From positions 1-47,667 of IMG/VR virus record IMGVR_UViG_3300046169_000027: a stretch of DNA of 47,667 nt. One strand, written 5' to 3'. This document shows positions 21,337 through 31,236 of this stretch, piece by piece; the first letter of the stretch is position 1, and each line of letters starts with the position of its first letter. Under the pieces are notes generated by a model. That model was not told the DNA's origin, did not search any database, and saw nothing but the letters and a program-made list of their open reading frames with translations. The DNA is from a virus. A program made the position numbers and the translations under genes.

Positions 21337-23220
21337 ATGGATAAGTATCAACAGTTTATACACAAATCTAGATACGCTCGATGGCTTTCAGAAGAAGGTA
21401 GGCGTGAGACTTGGGAGGAAACAGTACAGCGTTATGTAGACTTTTGGGTTAACCGCAAACAGATAGACAAGAAAACATCTGAGCGTTTGTATGATGGAAT
21501 CGTAACACAGAAAGTAATGCCCTCTATGCGTTGTATGATGACAGCGGGTGAAGCACTAGACAAAGATAACGTAGCAGGATTTAACTGTAGTTACCTAGCT
21601 ATTGACTCGCCTCGAAGCTTTGATGAGCTAATGTATGTTCTTATGTGTGGCACAGGTGTTGGCTTTAGTGTTGAGCGTAACTTCATCAATAAGCTACCAG
21701 TAGTAGCAGAAGAGTTCCACCCTACAGACACCACGATTGTAGTGGCTGACAGTAAGATTGGTTGGGCTAGTGCATTCCGTGAGTTAATTGCTATGCTATA
21801 CGCAGGTAAGATACCTAAGTGGGACATGAGTAAGGTACGTCCATCAGGCGCTAGACTCAAGACCTTCGGTGGTCGTGCATCAGGTTCTGCTCCATTGGCT
21901 GACCTATTTCGTTTCTGTGTAGAAGTCTTTCAGAAAGCAAACGGACGTAAGCTAACGAGCATTGAGTGTCACGATGTTGTATGTAAGGTTGCAGACATTG
22001 TGGTTGTTGGTGGCGTAAGACGCTCAGCACTTATAAGTCTATCAAACCTATCAGACATTCGTATGGCTAAAGCTAAGACAGGTGCATGGTGGGAAGCAGA
22101 TGGTCACAGGCGATTGGCTAACAACAGTGTAGCGTACACAGAAAAGCCAGACTTCGAAGCCTTCATAAACGAAATGAAGACTCTATACGAAAGCCGTGCA
22201 GGTGAACGAGGATTGTTTAGTCGTGTAGCTGCTCAGAATATTGCAGCTCGTAATGGACGTAGAGATTCTGAACAGGACTTTGGGACTAACCCTTGCTCTG
22301 AGATTATCCTACGCTCTAATCAGTTCTGTAATCTATCTGAGGTTGTAGTACGTGAAGATGATACAGCAGAAACACTAAAAGAAAAAGTAGAACTAGCGGC
22401 TATTATCGGTACGCTTCAGGCTACTCTTACAGACTTTAGATATCTGCGAAACATCTGGCACAAGAACACATCCGAAGAAGCTTTGCTTGGATTGAGCATG
22501 ACTGGTATTATGGATAACAAACTATTGTCTGGTCAAGAAGACCAAGCAGAACTAGAAAAGACTTTGGAGAGTTTAAGAGATGTCGCTATTGCAACCAATA
22601 AGAAATGGGCTAAGAAGCTTGGCATTGAGCAGTCTGCAGCTATTACTTGTGTTAAGCCTAGCGGTACTGTGTCTCAACTTGTCGATTCTGCTTCTGGGAT
22701 TCACCCTCGTTTCTCTAAGCATTACATTCGGAGAGTACGTTCAGACAAGAAAGACCCACTTGCAGTCTTTATGGAAGCAGCAGGATTCCCAGTAGAACAA
22801 GATGTAATGTCAGAGTCTTCTGTGGTGTACAGCTTTCCTGTTAAAGCACCAGAATCTAGTGTGGTGGTAAAAGAAGTAGGGGCTATGGAGCAGTTAAAGC
22901 TTTGGAAGACCTATCAGAACTCTTGGTGTGAACACAAGCCAAGTATCACTGTGTACTATACAGATGATGAGTACTTACAAGTGGCTCAGTGGATATGGGA
23001 TAACTTTGATATTTGTTCAGGGATTAGCTTACTGCCAGTTAGTGACCATGTATATCAACAAGCACCCTATGAAGATATAGATGCTGATGAATATAATAAG
23101 CTTCTTGAGTCAATGCCACAGAACGTGAACTGGAATGACTTAGTTTACTTTGAACAAGAAGATAACACTACCGGTTCACAGGAGTTAGCTTGTGTCGGTA
23201 ATGCCTGTGAAATAACGTAG
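21337..23220 (+). CDS. nrdJ: Adenosylcobalamin-dependent (class II) ribonucleotide reductase
   Basis: A 627-residue monomeric class II enzyme that makes deoxynucleotides using a B12 radical. FNCSYLAID (Cys near 83) and NPCSEI (near 317-322) give the active-site Cys and Glu. GTVSQLVDSASGIHPRFS carries the phosphate-binding loop. The C-terminal CVGNAC supplies the redox cysteines that recycle the enzyme. The lack of a separate small subunit agrees with class II. It ties phage growth to host cobalamin supply and works oxygen-independently. It is the hallmark of cobavirus-type phages. Confidence 0.95.
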   Translation: MDKYQQFIHKSRYARWLSEEGRRETWEETVQRYVDFWVNRKQIDKKTSERLYDGIVTQKVMPSMRCMMTAGEALDKDNVAGFNCSYLAIDSPRSFDELMYVLMCGTGVGFSVERNFINKLPVVAEEFHPTDTTIVVADSKIGWASAFRELIAMLYAGKIPKWDMSKVRPSGARLKTFGGRASGSAPLADLFRFCVEVFQKANGRKLTSIECHDVVCKVADIVVVGGVRRSALISLSNLSDIRMAKAKTGAWWEADGHRRLANNSVAYTEKPDFEAFINEMKTLYESRAGERGLFSRVAAQNIAARNGRRDSEQDFGTNPCSEIILRSNQFCNLSEVVVREDDTAETLKEKVELAAIIGTLQATLTDFRYLRNIWHKNTSEEALLGLSMTGIMDNKLLSGQEDQAELEKTLESLRDVAIATNKKWAKKLGIEQSAAITCVKPSGTVSQLVDSASGIHPRFSKHYIRRVRSDKKDPLAVFMEAAGFPVEQDVMSESSVVYSFPVKAPESSVVVKEVGAMEQLKLWKTYQNSWCEHKPSITVYYTDDEYLQVAQWIWDNFDICSGISLLPVSDHVYQQAPYEDIDADEYNKLLESMPQNVNWNDLVYFEQEDNTTGSQELACVGNACEIT

Positions 23221-23229
23221 GTATTAAAT

Positions 23230-23451
23230 ATGAAAGCAAAGGAAGCTAACATATTATCTTTTAGAATTATTGTCAATCATTCGGGGGCCATCCTAACGGA
23301 ACTGGGTGGTCTCCCCGAAGAACGATTACATGAGCTATTCAAAGGGGATGAGTTAGCTCTCATACGTAAGATTATTCGTGATGCTAAACCTAAGTTAGAA
23401 AACATGCACGAGTACTTAGAACGAGAGCTTACCGCCTACTCTACCACTTAA
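23230..23451 (+). CDS. Hypothetical helical protein, 73 aa
   Basis: Last gene of the rightward unit. MKAKEANILSFRIIVNHSGA opens a mostly helical protein with no known motif. Its last 11 bases overlap the end of the leftward gene 23441-23752. No terminator stem separates the converging units. Confidence 0.65.
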   Translation: MKAKEANILSFRIIVNHSGAILTELGGLPEERLHELFKGDELALIRKIIRDAKPKLENMHEYLERELTAYSTT

Positions 23452-23752
23452 CTTTATCAGCCCAATATGCTGCGGACATCTTGCCTTTTTTGATGTTCTT
23501 AGCATGGCGGGCTTTAAAGCTTTTACGTTTAGCTTTCATTCTAGCAGATTCACCCGCCTTAGCCTTACCTGCAGTACTAGCACCTTGTTCTCCAAAGCGT
23601 ATAGTCTTTACCTTATCTCCTACCTTAGCTACAACAACGTGAGATTTCTTTGGGTGGCTAGGAGTTCTTTTAGGTTTATTATATCCTGAAACTCCTGCCC
23701 TTTTAAGTCTTGAGTCTTTAGCTTTACCGCCCTTTTTAAGTTGTTCTCTCAT
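23441..23752 (-). CDS. Lys-rich small phage protein (DUF6321-like), 103 aa
   Basis: A very basic protein. MREQLKKGGKAKDSRLKRAG, a GYNKPKRTPSHPKKSHVVVA motif and the end KSFKARHAKNIKKGKMSAAY match a widespread small protein of marine phages (DUF6321-like, by recall). The positive charge suggests DNA or RNA binding, perhaps a packaged nucleoid-type protein. Its ATG overlaps the upstream stop (ATGA). Confidence 0.75.
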   Translation of the reverse strand: MREQLKKGGKAKDSRLKRAGVSGYNKPKRTPSHPKKSHVVVAKVGDKVKTIRFGEQGASTAGKAKAGESARMKAKRKSFKARHAKNIKKGKMSAAYWADKVKW

Positions 23753-23991
23753 CGTTTTTTACCTTTATGTAGTCCGTGTTTAGCATGCTGCTTCCCTTTC
23801 TTTGTAGCTGCTCTTTTCTTTTTATTAGCAGCAGCTAACTTCTTTCTACCCGCAGCAGTTGACTTTAGCTTAGCAATTGTTTTCTTGGGTGCATACACCT
23901 CACCAGTCTCTGAAGACTTCTTACCACTAGCTGTTGTCCACTTCTGCTTAGTCCATTTCTTTAAAGACTTTTGAGATTTTTTAAGAGCCAT
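23749..23991 (-). CDS. Lys/Ala-rich small protein, 80 aa
   Basis: MALKKSQKSLKKWTKQKWTT opens a protein with about one third Lys, ending in a histone-like tail rich in KKG and HKGKKR. Proteins beginning SKKSLKKWTKQKWRT are common in marine phages and are of unknown function. It lies between two other Lys-rich genes with one-base or four-base overlaps. Confidence 0.75.
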   Translation of the reverse strand: MALKKSQKSLKKWTKQKWTTASGKKSSETGEVYAPKKTIAKLKSTAAGRKKLAAANKKKRAATKKGKQHAKHGLHKGKKR

Positions 23992-24173
23992 TACTTATAC
24001 CCTCCACCTTTAGCCTTATACTGTTTAGCAAGCATCTGTGCTTTACGTGCAGACCACTGACCTGCCTTACCACCCTTAGTGCCCGCCTTAATCTTGTTAA
24101 ACAAGTTCTTACGCATAGTGGGTTTAGTATAGTTTCCTGCCTTATTAACTGTAGATTTTTTCTTAGTAGCCAT
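23991..24173 (-). CDS. Lys/Gly-rich small protein, 60 aa
   Basis: MATKKKSTVNKAGNYTKPTM and the end GGKAGQWSARKAQMLAKQYK match a small protein seen in many marine T4- and T7-like phages. It is basic, with a Gly-rich middle. GGAGG is 6-7 bases before its ATG, which should give strong translation. Confidence 0.75.
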   Translation of the reverse strand: MATKKKSTVNKAGNYTKPTMRKNLFNKIKAGTKGGKAGQWSARKAQMLAKQYKAKGGGYK

Positions 24174-24182
24174 ATTAGCCTC

Positions 24183-24581
24183 CTACGTATTTCTATTTAC
24201 GCCTTTAACTTTCTCAGCAGTTCTCATAGCGCCTAATCCAAGCATGCCCATAAGTACTGGCATCATAGTTGACATATCTAGTATAGGGACTTCAATGGTA
24301 GAATTGGCAAGAGCAAGCGAAAAATTTGCCAACGGGATAAGAAGATAGTTACTCGCAAGTCCAACACAACAAGTCCAACCAACAGCCGGTCTCCAACCCG
24401 ACACAAACAAGCTCTTATGTGCCGCTTCTGTCTTATTAACTTCAAGTTGCGCTTTCGCAAGCTCCTGTGCGTGTTTTTCAGCCATTGTCGATAGTTCAAA
24501 CGCAATTGCATTCTTCTTGTCTTTATCCTCTATAAACTTGTCTAGTAGTCCTGTAACAGGTCCAATCAATTGTTGTAACAT
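24183..24581 (-). CDS. Holin, GTA/3TM type
   Basis: I chose the ATG at 24581 (MLQQLIGPVTGLLDKFIEDK) since AAGGAG lies 7 bases upstream; this gives 132 residues. An amphipathic N-terminal helix (EKHAQELAKAQLEVNKTEAA) is followed by SLFVSGWRPAVGWTCCVGLA and two further hydrophobic segments, the pattern of the three-membrane-segment GTA-type holin. It lies beside the M15 endolysin and should open the inner membrane at lysis. Confidence 0.85.
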   Translation of the reverse strand: MLQQLIGPVTGLLDKFIEDKDKKNAIAFELSTMAEKHAQELAKAQLEVNKTEAAHKSLFVSGWRPAVGWTCCVGLASNYLLIPLANFSLALANSTIEVPILDMSTMMPVLMGMLGLGAMRTAEKVKGVNRNT

Positions 24582-24592
24582 AATCTTACTCC

Positions 24593-24943
24593 TTAGTACT
24601 TCCACATTACAGGGGTTGTTTCACGAACGTCTACGTGTATAAATCCACGAGCCACTCCTACGCCTGTGAAGCCCATAGCAAGTGCGTTCTTAACAATTGT
24701 AAAGCGCTGAGAGCCGCCATTAACTGCGATGTCAGCTGCAATTCCCTGTGCATGAGTTCCCGGTTTTGATTTTTTAGATTCTATACTGTGCTTCTCTGAA
24801 CGATAACCGCTTGTAATATAGAACGGAAAGCCGCAAGCAGCTCTAAGCTCATCTAGCTTGTGGATAAACTCCTCGCTCATGTGGTTTTCGCCAGTCTCCT
24901 GACAATCAAAATCAGACAATTTAAAATATTTAAATGTACTCAA
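24593..24943 (-). CDS. Endolysin, M15 D-Ala-D-Ala-type peptidase
   Basis: A 116-residue single-domain peptidase starting at a TTG (24943) with AAAGGAG 6 bases upstream. The zinc-binding set HAQGIAAD (H64, D71) and IHVD (H103, D105) matches the Peptidase_M15_3 family, and SGYRSE near 45-50 is conserved. It cuts peptidoglycan cross-links, releasing progeny after holin action. There is no signal peptide, so it needs the holin. Confidence 0.9.
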   Translation of the reverse strand: MSTFKYFKLSDFDCQETGENHMSEEFIHKLDELRAACGFPFYITSGYRSEKHSIESKKSKPGTHAQGIAADIAVNGGSQRFTIVKNALAMGFTGVGVARGFIHVDVRETTPVMWKY

Positions 24944-24944
24944 T

Positions 24945-27900
24945 CTATTCTCCTTTGTTTAAATTAGCTTTTAAAGCTGTAATGGTACTTCCTTTAGTCG
25001 GCTGATTACTAACAGCCACTACGGGTTCTTCTTGAGATACTGACTCAGCCTTTTGAATGATTGCATCTTCATCAACTTCACCGCCCTCTGCAAACATTGG
25101 CAAGCCTTTTAGAATGTCTTTACGCATCTTTTCTGTAATCTCTAGTACAGGAAGCTTTACGACATCTTCATTCTGCTTTATTTCTTTTACTTTAATATTT
25201 ACATCATATTTGTTAGCAAAGTTTGTTTTAAGAAGCCTCATTAGAGTCTTGTCGTAGAACTGTTTCATTTTTTCTCCGCCCTTTTCAATCTCTAAGTCTT
25301 CTAAAACTTTCATTTTTCCCGGACCAGATTGTATAAACTCTCTTTGATTTTCTGTTCTAAATACAGGCTGAGAAAAAAGATTATCTACATTTTCTTTACC
25401 TATTATTTTAGCTGCTTCGTCTAAATAATTTTCACCAAAAGCACTGTATCCATCTTTTTCATTGCTTATAACCTTAAAGATGTTTCCTTCTTTATCGTAA
25501 AAAGAAATTCTATTTACACCTGACTCAAATTCTTGCAATTGTGCAGTATCTATTTTAGATATTTGACGGTTTCTCTGTCCTTGCAAGCTTCCTGTAGTTA
25601 AAGCTACTTCATCATACCCGCCCTCAGCAGCTTCCATCATAGCTTTTTTTAATCCAAGAAGAGCCCATTTCTTTTCATTTTCAAATGGCATAATCGGAAC
25701 TACTTCGTTTCTTCCCATTTGATGTACGTCACTCTGTATTTCATCAATTAAAAGAATTTTACTGTTGCCTTTTACAGGCTCTACATCTGCCAAACGTATG
25801 TGAGCTATAGGATTTTCAAGTGTTGGAAAGTGAGGATGTACAAAGTCAAAGGCAGATTTTTTAAATCTTTTTTTCAATAAGATAGGCAGCTCTCTATAGT
25901 TTTTAGTATCTCTTCCTTCAAAAGCAAAGTCTAAGTGCATTGGAACAACATCAAAATCAGGCTCGTCTAAAGCACTAAAACCGCCTTCCCACTCTGAGCG
26001 AGCAGTACTATACCAAGAATCAAACTCATCTCCTGAAATAACTCCCTCATCAATCATGTCTAAATCTAAAGGACGGTTGTCCTCAACCCACTCCCAGAAC
26101 TCATCGTCTTTTTGCATTTCAAAAGTATCTTCTGGTAAGTCAAGGTCTGACTCATCTCTAGTATATGTAGACTTATCTGTATATCTACCTTCTTTAACAT
26201 CTACGTCAAACTCAACATCGTCAAAATGGTTTTGTATTTCTTCACGAGTTACTTTTGGACTGCCTGCAAACTTATCTTCAGCTCCGGTCCAATTAAGCTC
26301 TTCTTTAGTAACACCCTTATCTCGAAGTCTTTTAAGCATTACATCGCCTGTGCCAGACTTTTGTTGAAGATTCAAAGCTTCTTTTTGAGCTTTACTAAAG
26401 AACCCTGAAGCTAGTTTAGGAGCTAGTACTTTAGCTACAGCACCGCCTATATTAAATGTGTGTCTTGAGTCACCGGCATCAAACTTGGTAGCCGTAGTAA
26501 GCTTAAACTGATTTGGCTCAAATAAAATATAAGAAGACTCAGACTCGCCCTTAAACCCAAACTCAATTTCATTTTTATACTTTATTGAATCAAAGCCCAT
26601 TCCCTGAAGCTCTGTACGTAAATCAGTAGTTAGCTCGTATCCCTTTAGCTCAGCTTTGATTTTTTCAAGCATAGTTTCTTTAGGTTGAACTTTAATATCT
26701 TTAGCTCTTTCACTTAAAGCATTTAATTTCTTTTCAAGCTTTGAAGTTACTTTAACGCCAGAAAGATTTATATTTTCAATAAGTTCTTTAAGACCTTCTT
26801 CACTAGCTAGTATTTCTTCTGCAGCCCACTTACCTTCAGCTGTTTCTCCTTTGTATACTAAAGGATTTTTAACGTCTATATAGCCTTGTTGAATTAGGGT
26901 ATCTTCAAATTCATAGTCTGCGGCTTTGCCTAATCTTTGTAAATCTTCAAATTCTTTTTCATAGTTTACTTGGTCAGGCTTTTTATTTTTAAACTTTATA
27001 TATATCTCTGAAGCTTTGTTTTCATCGTAGACCTCAAAAAGCATATCTCTAAGTTTAACAGTTTGAGAAACTCCTTTTGTTCCTACATGCGTTCCCATTT
27101 CTCTAGAAAATGTAAATGCTACATTAAACTCGCTATCTTTAAAAGTCTGTACAGCACGATAAACTTTTTCTTTTTCAAAAGAACCTTGAAGGTATTCATT
27201 GATTTTTCCCTCTGCTCCATCTAAAGATTCGTCAGCTTTTTTTAATACTGATAGCTTAGGAGCTTTAAACTTACTAAAGTCTACCTCTCCACTTGCTGCG
27301 ATTTTAATTATTGCATTTTTTGCAACTGTTAATGCCCCCTCCTCAGATACTAAAGGTTCTTTATCTTTAACTATTTGAGTTAAAAAGTCATGTGTGGCAT
27401 CTAAACTATTTTCATCAAACTTAGATAAAGCAGCTTTACTTCTATCTTCTGGGCTTATGTCTATTTTTAACTTGCTATAAATATTTTTTATACTATTTAA
27501 ATTACTAGCTACTGTGTTTCGAATTGCCTCACTTGAGCCTACAGAATCTTGAAGCTCTTCAATTGTCTGTAATGATAATTTATAATCATCATCAAAGCCC
27601 ATTGATGTTCTAGCCTTATCCCAATTTATTTGAGAGTCTTTTTCTGTTTCGCTGAGCATTGCTTTTTTCCAAGCGGGGTTAGCTTCAAGCTCTGTAATTG
27701 ACTTATATTCTTTTTTAAACTCAACTGTAACAGCTGCGTCTGCAAAGTCTTCTAAGTCATAATCAGAAGAACTTTCTGAGTTTCTAATTAAGTTTAAATC
27801 GCCTTCAAGGTCTTGCGAAGTTTTATTAATAACTTTAGAATCTATTAGCCCCTCAGTTACTTTTTGAATAATCTCTCCTCTTGAGCTAACTTTATCTTCA

Positions 27901-30837
27901 CCTGATTTAGCAATAGATTTAACAGCTAATTTAGACAAAGCAGAAACAGCCCCACCTAAAGCATATCCCGGAAGTTTTGTTTCGTCATCAAAGTCAGGTA
28001 TGAACTCACCAAAAATTTCTTTTTGTTTTTTCTTTAAACTTCTGCGATAATGAGTTACTTTTTCGTCACCTAAAATCTGCCTACCAAAATAACTTCCAGA
28101 AACTACAGGAACTTTATTTCCTACAGTAGGTATGATACCTTGTTGAATCATACTTAAACTGTCTGAAGCTGCAGGACCAAAAGGAAGTGTAGCATAAGCT
28201 AAGTTACTTCGACTATACTTTGCTGCTGTTTTAGCACGTTGCAAGCTGTCAAGTAAAATTCCGTTACCACCCCAACGAGCAACCGCATCTCGTAAAATTT
28301 CAGAAGTTTCTTTGCCCTCTTCGCTTTGTCCACCTGTACGTGCATAGTTTGTCCAACGAGCCATTCCAGTCATAATTGTGCCTGCAGCCAAAAGCTTTCC
28401 TGCATTACGCTTAGGATTCTTTACAATTTGTTTAGCAGCACCTTTAAGTACAGTATTAGTAAAAGCTACAGGATAGCTTAACAACTGAAACATTACCGAA
28501 GTTTTAGGGTTGGAATAGAGTAGCGGTTTTAAACCAGACATTGCAGTAGGCTGTAAAACTACAGAGTTTGTATATCTTGCAGCACCGCCTAAAATATCTG
28601 TTTTATAAAACTCATCATCAGTTTTAGCGCCTGACTTATACCAAGCTAAAGCTTTTTTATGGTCAATCCCTAGCTCAGCTAACTCTCCTACTAGCGTATC
28701 CCCTGTTTTATCTAAAGGTCTAGAACCGTAACTTGAGAGTTTTTTAATATTATCATTAATTAAATGCTTACCACTAGAGAATGAAACACTTTGTACAAAC
28801 TTCGTCCATTGGTCTAGCAAATTAAGTCTGAAGAACTTATTACTTGCTTGCTGTAAAGTTTCACTCACAAGCTCATCGCCTGCTAATCTGTCGCCTACTT
28901 GAGCTAATGCTTGGTCTACGTGAATGCTAAAGCTACGCATTTCAGCTAGAGCTTCTTTTGCAGTTAAGCCATGTTCTGTTTGTAGTTTAGTTTCTAAGTC
29001 TTTAGTAATGGTTTTATGTGATTTTTTTATTGCGTCCCCAAAACCTTTAGCAGAATTTACTACTCCGGCTTTGCCTAAGTTAATCATTACTTCTGTTAAA
29101 CTAGACAAAGTTGCTAAGCCGAGTAAACCTACACGGTTAGCAAAACTATAACCGTCAACTACGTTTTGAGTTGTTTTTCCATATCGCTCCATTCCTTCAC
29201 CTGTTGCAGAGCGATATAGTTTTTCAATTTGACGTTCTATTTTAGGTGTAAATTGTTCTCCTGCTTCAGTCATTTCTTCACGAATACGACTAATGTAAAA
29301 CTTTTTAAACTGGTCGAAATTATTAACGCCAAGCACACGATGCTTAGCTAACGACTTCCCTGCCTGATAAGTATAAGCATGTAGTGAACCAAGAACGTCA
29401 TTATTTAAAAACTCTTCAAAGTCTGCATCGTTTGCAATAGTGTCAATTTTACGCTTAGAGGAAAAGAAGTATCCGCCTCCAGTACCCTCGTCTACTTGGT
29501 TTTTAATATCAAGCATGTTATTAACTGTTCTACGAGCTTCTACTTTAGACATCCCTGCTTTATTTACAAACAAGTCTATAAGTTTTGTGGGGTCTTTTTC
29601 AATAGCACTACGCTTCCACATACGTGGAACATAGTTTTCAACTAAAGTATCAATAACGCCAATATCATTTAGTTTAACGCCCATTTCATTATAAAGACTT
29701 TTAATTTCTTTTGCTGCTGTGTCAATTGCTCTGTTAGCGTTGTCGTCAAAACCTGAGTGCTTAACTGCTTTAGTGCTTCGTAAACTTAAACTTAAAGCAG
29801 CATTCATTTCTTCCGCAAGCTTAGTGTCGATTTCGCTTAAAGATAGCTCATCTACAATAGCTCTAAAACGCTCATTGTATTTACCAGTAATTTCACGTTG
29901 GACTTCTGACAAATCTTTCTCAACTATCTTGTCTTGGGTTTTATATTTAACAGCGAACTCATGGCTTAGTTTTTTCTGAAGCTGAGACGCTGTTCCAGAA
30001 AACTTAGTAATAGGACTAAGTACACCTGCAGCCTTACCAAAAAAGTTACCACTAATATCTGATGCAACTACATATAAGCCTTGAATTAACTTATTAGTTT
30101 TTCCGTCTACCGTATCTTCTGCATCTGCAGCAGCACGAATAATGCGTAGTATATCAGCCCGTGTTTTTTCACCACCGCCTAAGTCCTCAGCAAACTTGTT
30201 AGCTACAACTATAACCTCTTTAGGTGTGATATCTTTTAAAGTTGTTGTAGTCCCTTCAAGAAGTTTTTGTACTTTACCTATTAGTTCTTCACCGGACGCA
30301 GGAATCCACTCGCCTTCTATGCCTTCATCAAAAACTTGTTTAGCTTCTCTAAGGCTTATTTCTTTAGGAACTCGTGTACCTTCTCTAAAGTAACTAGCAG
30401 CCATCTTGCCGCCTTGACCTAACAGTCCAAGACCTTTTACAGCTACAGGACCAAGAACTCCACCGGCTACTGTGCCAAAAGCCACTTCACCTAAGCTATA
30501 ATCTTCTTCTTTTTTTATGTCTGCAGCAATATCTAATTCTTGTGCTAAGTGCGAAGCAGCTCCACCATAAGTTGAGCTTATTAACGCTGTAGCCTTTAAA
30601 GGGTTTTTAGTGCTTGCAGCCTTTGTAGCTTTTACAGCATTCATTAGTGCTTTAGTTGCTTGCGTCTGAGCAAGTTTTCTAGAAGCAACAGTCGCAGCTG
30701 AAGATATACCAAATGTAGAAACGCCAGAAAGTAATCCACCAATTGTAGCTAATCCTTCTGGACTAAATACTAAATCAGCACCATAATCTAAAACTCTGTC
30801 GAGCTGTTCTTTACCGCCTTTAACTTCAGCTTTGTCC
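24945..30837 (-). CDS. Giant internal virion/ejection protein, main part (split from 30826-31215)
   Basis: The longest ORF. A 1,899-residue version starts at ATG 30644, but the frame is open and protein-like up to a stop near 30837 (for example EQLDRVLDYGADLVFSPEGL) with no start codon there. Deleting one G of the run 30836-30839 joins it to the 129-residue ORF upstream, giving 2,089 residues. It corresponds to the T7 gp16-type ejected core protein. No lytic transglycosylase motif was seen. The C-terminal part carries LRDKGVTKEELNWTG (near 1440) and LLIDEIQSDVHQMGR (near 1630), both typical of phage polyvalent proteins. GGAV/GGEV patches occur near the end. Confidence 0.82.
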
Positions 30838-31215
30838 CCAACGAGACTTCATTATACGAAAAGATTCTTTTACTTTTTCAGGAGCATCTTCAAGAGCTTT
30901 AGCGGTTGCAAGTGGAGCACCCAATCTCATAGTTAGGTCTCGCATAAACTCAGCAGGGTCTGTTTCCTGACCAGTAGTTGCTTGGTCAAATAAGTAGTTA
31001 CCCATGCCTTTTTCTTCGGTCAGATATTCTGTAAGAGTTTCAAAACTTGATTGAACTAGCTCATCTTTTTCCCAATCTGTAACTGTGTATTCTTCGGGAG
31101 TTAAATAATTCTGAGCCTCACGCTCTTGTTTTTCTCTAGTAATATCCCCTAGTCCTTTAGAGAATGTATCCGAATCTGAACCGTCAAAAGAAAACGTATT
31201 TTTTATATTCGACAT
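30826..31215 (-). CDS. N-terminal segment of the giant internal virion protein (or separate 129-aa protein)
   Basis: A 129-residue ORF with a good AAAAGGAAT ribosome site. It ends KVKESFRIMKSRWGQS and then TGA. The next frame (+1) continues GDKAEVKGGKEQLDRVLDYG without a start codon. Removing a G gives ...KSRWDKAEVKGG..., which reads naturally and resembles core proteins of related phages. It is therefore most likely the head of the 2,089-residue protein, separated by a single extra base. Confidence 0.75.
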   Translation of the reverse strand: MSNIKNTFSFDGSDSDTFSKGLGDITREKQEREAQNYLTPEEYTVTDWEKDELVQSSFETLTEYLTEEKGMGNYLFDQATTGQETDPAEFMRDLTMRLGAPLATAKALEDAPEKVKESFRIMKSRWGQS

Positions 31216-31236
31216 TAATTTATATTCCTTTTAAAT

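Noticed and set aside
30826-30840. RF2-like programmed +1 frameshift at AGC TGA in the giant gene
   Set aside because: The tRNA on AGC cannot re-pair well in the +1 frame and no other slippery codon is present, so an indel in GGGG is the simpler reading.
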